From positions 1-8,291 of the forward strand of contig UQNM01000090.1 of assembly GCA_900542395.1 (NCBI GenBank): a stretch of 8,291 bases of DNA, written 5' to 3'. This stretch comes from an uncultured Eubacteriales bacterium (GTDB lineage: Bacteria; Bacillota; Clostridia; Christensenellales; Aristaeellaceae). The notes beneath the pieces were generated by a model that did not search any database, was not told the DNA's origin, and worked only from the letters and a program-made list of their open reading frames with translations. Position numbers and translations under genes: made by a program. Below are positions 5,718 through 8,291 of this stretch, one piece after another (the stretch's first letter is position 1; the number at the start of each line of letters is the position of its first letter).

Positions 5718-5757
5718 GCTATTCTTCCCCCCCCCGAAGGGGGGAGAATAGCTTTTT
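5718..5757 (+). terminator. Terminator with C9/G6 stem
   Basis: GCTATTCT (5718-5725) pairs with AGAATAGC (5745-5752), continued by C residues of a nine-C run (5727-5735) pairing with six G residues (5739-5744), followed by TTTTT (5753-5757). This is a good rightward intrinsic terminator. A second GCTATTCTT (5694-5702) could compete for the same 3' arm. It protects the 3' end of the convergent flavoprotein gene from rightward transcription. Confidence 0.75.
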
Positions 5758-5771
5758 GTCTACAGTCTAAA

Positions 5772-5801
5772 GAATCCCCGGCGTTTCCGCCGGGGATTCC
5801 T
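5772..5801 (-). terminator. Terminator of the flavoprotein gene, second copy of the duplicated stem
   Basis: The 30 bases are identical to 5404-5433. Read leftwards it lies about 37 nt past the TAA of the flavoprotein gene and forms a 12-bp stem with a GAAA tetraloop (a stable GNRA loop in this orientation), followed by TTTAGACTGTAG. Confidence 0.75.
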
Positions 5802-5837
5802 TATACCCATTTAGGTTTGTATACCCATTCAGGTTTG
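5802..5837 (-). repeat. 18-bp tandem duplication just after the flavoprotein stop
   Basis: TATACCCATTTAGGTTTG (5802-5819) is followed directly by the same 18 bases with one change (C for T) at 5820-5837. It fills the gap between the flavoprotein stop codon and its terminator hairpin, so it lies in the 3' untranslated region. No function is evident; replication slippage would explain it. Confidence 0.85.
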
Positions 5838-5838
5838 A

Positions 5839-7755
5839 TTACTTGGCAAACGCCTGGCCGATGGCCGTGCCGATCGCCTGGCAGTCAACCGTCGCGCCGG
5901 AGACGATATCCACGTCAGCGCTCTGGCTGGCGATGATCGCGCCAACGTACTCGGCGAGCTGCTCGTCGGTGATGAGCATGTTCTCACGGCCGCCGGTGAT
6001 CTCGATGTTCTCGAGCTTGCCGCCCGCAACAGTGATGGAGACCTCGATCTTGTCGTGCAGGCCGTCCACGGTCGCGGTGTACACGCCGTCAGCAGCATCC
6101 GCCCAAGCCGGGCCGTTGTTCTCGCCCTTCACGACGGCCTCGAACTCGCTCACAGCGCCGAACGCGGTCTGCGCGGCGGTACGGCCGGAGAGCATCGCCT
6201 CGGAGAGGAACACGCCGTTCTGGTAGAGGTTCGCCACGTAGCTGCCCAGCTCGCCAGCCTCGTAGAGGCCCGCGATCGGCTCGTCGTTCCAGTTGAGGAC
6301 GCGACCGGCCGTGTCGCGCTTCGCGCCGCCGGTGGTGGCAACGAGGGTCGGGGTGATGGAAACAGCGTAGTACGGAGCGGTGTCGATCTTCGCCATCTTC
6401 TCCGGATCGCGGCCGAACTCGGCGTCAACGCCCGCGTCGCAGGCAGCGTTCCAAGCGTCGATGGTGGCCTTCAGCTCGGCCGGGTCGCGGTCGATCTTCT
6501 CAGCCAGTTCTTCGATGGTGTCAGCCTTGATGATCCAGCCCTTTTCGATCTCAGCCAGGTTGTCGCTGGACCAGGTGTAGCCTTCGGTGGTCGTCGGCCA
6601 GCTCAGCCACTGGTTGCCGATGGAACCGGCCTCGCGGGTCTTCTCGTCAAAGATCAGGGAAACCGGCAGCGCACGCTCGTGCGGCAGGTCAACATAGCGG
6701 CCATACTCCATGTACTTCATGTGCTGACGATGGTAGCTGCCCGCCTCGTCGTAGAAGCGCTTGCTGTCAGAGTCAATCTCGATCCAGCTGTTGCCAGCCA
6801 TGGTGAAGTTGCGCATGAAGGTCGCGTCATACTCCGGAACCTTGATGCCCAGCCAGAAGCCGCCGCTCTGGGTCTGGTTCTTCATGTGCCAGATCTGCGC
6901 GCCCGCTTCCATCAGCATCTTGATGCCGTCGCCGGTGTTGCCCGGGGTGCCGGCGGTGTACACGGTCTCCATGCCGTGGAAGTCACGCTGCATGGTCAGG
7001 TTGTTCTCGTAGCCGCCGCAAGCGAGCAGAACGCCCTTGGCAGACTTGATGGAGTACTCGGTGCCGTCCGCGCGGCGGGCGATCACGCCGGAAACTTCCT
7101 TCGTGAACGGATCCTGCACGAGGGAGACGGCCGGGTTCTCAAAGCGCACGTCGATGCCGCGCTTTTCAACCGCCTTGGAGAAGCAGCGCCACACGCCGCC
7201 GTTCTCGAAGGTCGCGCCCTTGGCGCGCAGGTGAGCGGAGCAGCCGTCGAAGGTGGAACCTTCGAAGCTGCTGAACTCGACGACCATGCTGCCCCACTTG
7301 AGCTCGCCGCCGCCGACGTAGCCGGCCTCGTAGTCAACGCCGTCCGCGACGTACTCGATCCACGGGAGCTGGGTCGCAAAGCCCTCGCACAGCCAGGTGA
7401 GGTACTCATCCGGGATCGGGTTGGGCAGGTTGCAGTTGTAGAGGTAGGTCTTCACGGTCTCCACCGCGCTCTCCGCCGGAACCAGGAACGTCTGGCCGGA
7501 AGCGATAGAGTTGCCGCCCGCCAGCGTCACCGGCATCTTTTCGAGCACGACGATCTTGGCGGTCGGGTCGATGTCGTGCGCCTCAACGGCCGCCGCAGCG
7601 CCCGCCAGGCCGTAGCCGACGATGAGGAAATCAACCTCTTCGTCCCACTTTTCGATGTTCTGAACCGGCGTTACCCAGTCCTCAGCCGCAAACGCGGTGA
7701 CGGACATGGCCAGCACGAGCACGAGGCTCAGCAGCAGCGTCAATCCTTTTTTCAT
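5839..7755 (-). CDS. Exported FAD-dependent reductase with C-terminal FMN-binding domain
   Basis: A 638-residue secreted flavoprotein. Residues 1-23 are a signal peptide ending AFA without a lipobox cysteine. Residues 42-528 are an FAD-binding domain of the fumarate reductase/succinate dehydrogenase type: VGYGLAGAAAA (46-56), the ribose-binding Glu in VLEK, and GLYEAGELGS (497-505) near the C-terminal FAD site. Residues 555-636 are an FMN-binding domain with D616-I-V-S-G-A-T622, the ApbE flavinylation signature, so FMN is probably linked covalently to T622. There is no CxxCH, so no haem. In related anaerobes such proteins reduce small organic acceptors outside the membrane using electrons from extracellular electron transfer. 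The fumarate-reducing His and Arg are absent (VATTGG for HHTMGG, ANLYQNG for GANRLGG), so fumarate is unlikely and the substrate is unknown. Start ATG 7755 has GGAAGGA eight bases upstream. It stands alone, convergent to the glycosyltransferase. Confidence 0.9.
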   Translation of the reverse strand: MKKGLTLLLSLVLVLAMSVTAFAAEDWVTPVQNIEKWDEEVDFLIVGYGLAGAAAAVEAHDIDPTAKIVVLEKMPVTLAGGNSIASGQTFLVPAESAVETVKTYLYNCNLPNPIPDEYLTWLCEGFATQLPWIEYVADGVDYEAGYVGGGELKWGSMVVEFSSFEGSTFDGCSAHLRAKGATFENGGVWRCFSKAVEKRGIDVRFENPAVSLVQDPFTKEVSGVIARRADGTEYSIKSAKGVLLACGGYENNLTMQRDFHGMETVYTAGTPGNTGDGIKMLMEAGAQIWHMKNQTQSGGFWLGIKVPEYDATFMRNFTMAGNSWIEIDSDSKRFYDEAGSYHRQHMKYMEYGRYVDLPHERALPVSLIFDEKTREAGSIGNQWLSWPTTTEGYTWSSDNLAEIEKGWIIKADTIEELAEKIDRDPAELKATIDAWNAACDAGVDAEFGRDPEKMAKIDTAPYYAVSITPTLVATTGGAKRDTAGRVLNWNDEPIAGLYEAGELGSYVANLYQNGVFLSEAMLSGRTAAQTAFGAVSEFEAVVKGENNGPAWADAADGVYTATVDGLHDKIEVSITVAGGKLENIEITGGRENMLITDEQLAEYVGAIIASQSADVDIVSGATVDCQAIGTAIGQAFAK

Positions 7756-7838
7756 TTCGTTTGTCCTTCCCTTCTTGCATCTGATGGTGAAGCGAAACAC
7801 TGGACGGGACACGCGGCTTCGTCACGGTGTTGCCACAA

Positions 7839-7846
7839 TGACGTCA
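7839..7846 (+). promoter_or_regulatory. TGACGTCA palindrome in the flavoprotein leader
   Basis: An 8-bp perfect palindrome lies about 84 bp upstream of the flavoprotein start, inside the predicted 5' leader. A related GTCACGG occurs at 7821-7827. It could be a regulator site, but an 8-mer palindrome is easily found by chance. Confidence 0.2.
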
Positions 7847-7867
7847 CATTCTCCCGTCTATGCCTTT

Positions 7868-7898
7868 ATTGTACATCCTCAAACGGCTTGAGACACAA
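7868..7898 (-). promoter_or_regulatory. Possible promoter of the flavoprotein gene
   Basis: TACAAT on the minus strand (7873-7868) is a five-of-six -10 box. The best -35 candidate, TTGTGT (7898-7893), is 19 bp away and matches at only three positions. Between them lies the inverted repeat CTCAA-N5-TTGAG (7878-7892), well placed to be an operator. RNA would start near 7861, giving a leader of roughly 105 nt. Confidence 0.4.
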
Positions 7899-7926
7899 GA
7901 GCGTTTGCGAAAAAACAAACAAATTC

Positions 7927-8115
7927 TTTTTCAGGCGTTTTCCCGCCCATTTTCCGCGTTTTTCGTCTTCCAAATCGCATATTCGCCCCGCGTTTCAGTC
8001 TTTTTGGCGCGTTTTCCGCTTTTTCGCCGTTCTCTTTCCCTTCTGCATATCTAAAGCCGCTTTGGATTTTGCCGCGCTTTTCGTCTGCCGTTTCCCGTCT
8101 TTTTGCGTTTATTTT
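7927..8115 (+). other. Gene-free pyrimidine-rich stretch with helically spaced T-tracts
   Basis: Most of the 360 bp between the flavoprotein start and the promoter at 8117 carries no supported gene. On the plus strand it is rich in C and T with T4-T5 runs recurring about every 9-12 bp (for example centred near 7929, 7940, 7951, 7961, then 8003, 8013, 8022, and 8068, 8080, 8092, 8102, 8113). The spacing approximates a helical turn, so the DNA may be curved. The last set runs directly into the plus-strand promoter. Confidence 0.5.
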
Positions 8116-8131
8116 GTTGACAGCTCAACAA
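8114..8131 (+). promoter_or_regulatory. 18-bp operator-like inverted repeat over the -35 box
   Basis: TTGTTGACAGCTCAACAA consists of perfect 7-bp arms around CAGC and contains the -35 hexamer. A dimeric repressor bound here would block RNA polymerase. The TTGA-N4-TCAA core resembles the spacing of Crp/Fnr-family sites, but no regulator gene is visible and the family is a guess. Confidence 0.55.
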
Positions 8132-8145
8132 TTTTGTCGTATAAT
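8117..8145 (+). promoter_or_regulatory. Perfect consensus promoter firing rightwards
   Basis: TTGACA (8117-8122), 17-bp spacer, TATAAT (8140-8145): all twelve hexamer bases match consensus. RNA would start near 8152 and enter the dispersed repeat within about 35 nt. The only ORF after it in view is ten codons (ATG 8161) without a ribosome-binding site. The real gene must be beyond the window or has been separated from the promoter by the repeat. Confidence 0.88.
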
Positions 8146-8186
8146 GCCTCCGCCGAACCCATGAAATGTCGATCTTTTATTTATAA

Positions 8187-8291
8187 ACAGTAAATGAACA
8201 AATCCGAAATTTTGCAAAAATTCCAATAACGGGCGCGCAATGCGCGCCCCTACAATGTTGCGGAAAAAAGGAACTGCGCATTACGCCGCCG
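8187..8291 (-). repeat. Dispersed hairpin-armed repeat element, copy 2 (inverted, cut by window end)
   Basis: This is the reverse complement of 5578-5682 with two substitutions in 105 bases. The arm at 8230-8253 and the core up to 8291 are present; the other arm would lie beyond the window. The near identity shows recent spread or gene conversion. With copy 1 it brackets the flavoprotein gene as inverted repeats about 2.5 kb apart. Confidence 0.92.

Noticed and set aside
5534..5770. Short open frame through the repeat block after the glycosyltransferase
   Set aside because: It consists of hairpin arms and a terminator, lacks a ribosome-binding site and would not be conserved as protein.
5839..7755. 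Naming the flavoprotein a fumarate reductase
   Set aside because: The His and Arg required for fumarate reduction are not in the conserved motifs, so only the general class is supported.
6055..8193. Long plus-strand open frame opposite the flavoprotein and its promoter region
   Set aside because: It is antisense to a clearly coding gene and runs through non-coding T-rich DNA and a promoter; composition is that of a shadow frame.
8161..8193. Ten-codon ORF after the rightward consensus promoter
   Set aside because: It has no ribosome-binding site and ends inside the start of the repeat element.
5578..8291. Composite transposon bounded by the inverted repeats
   Set aside because: The bracketed segment has one flavoprotein gene and no transposase or integrase, and the repeats lack insertion-sequence features.

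Overview
The window looks like GC-rich, Gram-positive, anaerobic DNA, most likely chromosomal from a gut-type Clostridia (Bacillota) lineage. The reasons are purine-rich Shine-Dalgarno sites of the AAGGAG type, consensus TTGACA-17-TATAAT promoters, a secreted YkuD-fold protein with a Gram-positive style signal peptide, and an exported FAD/FMN-binding reductase of a kind common in anaerobic Bacillota. This placement is inference; no rRNA or other taxonomic marker is present.

Layout. (1) At 1-113 a perfect leftward promoter, preceded by four helically phased A-tracts, fires out of the window; its product is not visible. (2) 204-2398, minus strand: a two-gene operon encoding a small PD-(D/E)XK nuclease-like protein followed, with an ATGA stop/start overlap, by an SNF2-family ATPase. 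It has its own promoter and resembles a phage-type or repair/defence nuclease-helicase pair. (3) 2399-3950, plus strand: a divergent promoter region, a possible 18-codon leader ORF, and a secreted multidomain L,D-transpeptidase-like protein whose catalytic SHGC signature is rewritten as SRGNIC, ending in a strong hairpin terminator. (4) 3985-5364, plus strand: a TTGACA promoter with a 14-bp palindrome upstream and a membrane-bound processive family 2 glycosyltransferase. (3) and (4) are both cell-envelope genes but have separate promoters.

(5) 5365-5838 carries no gene. It is a dense non-coding block between convergent genes: two identical 30-nt terminator hairpins, a 36-bp direct repeat, a hairpin-armed dispersed repeat, a C9/G6 terminator, and an 18-bp tandem duplication. 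(6) 5839-7755, minus strand: an exported flavoprotein reductase with an FAD domain and a C-terminal FMN-binding domain bearing the SGAT flavinylation motif; the fumarate-specific His and Arg are missing, so the substrate is unknown. (7) 7756-8291: gene-free, pyrimidine-rich DNA with roughly helically spaced T-tracts, a second perfect consensus promoter (plus strand) overlapped by an 18-bp operator-like inverted repeat, and then a second, inverted copy of the dispersed repeat (103 of 105 bases identical), cut by the window end.

The genes do not form one pathway. The points that deserve follow-up are the altered YkuD active site, the nuclease/SNF2 pair, the dispersed inverted repeat bracketing the reductase gene, and the two outward-facing consensus promoters with phased A/T-tracts.
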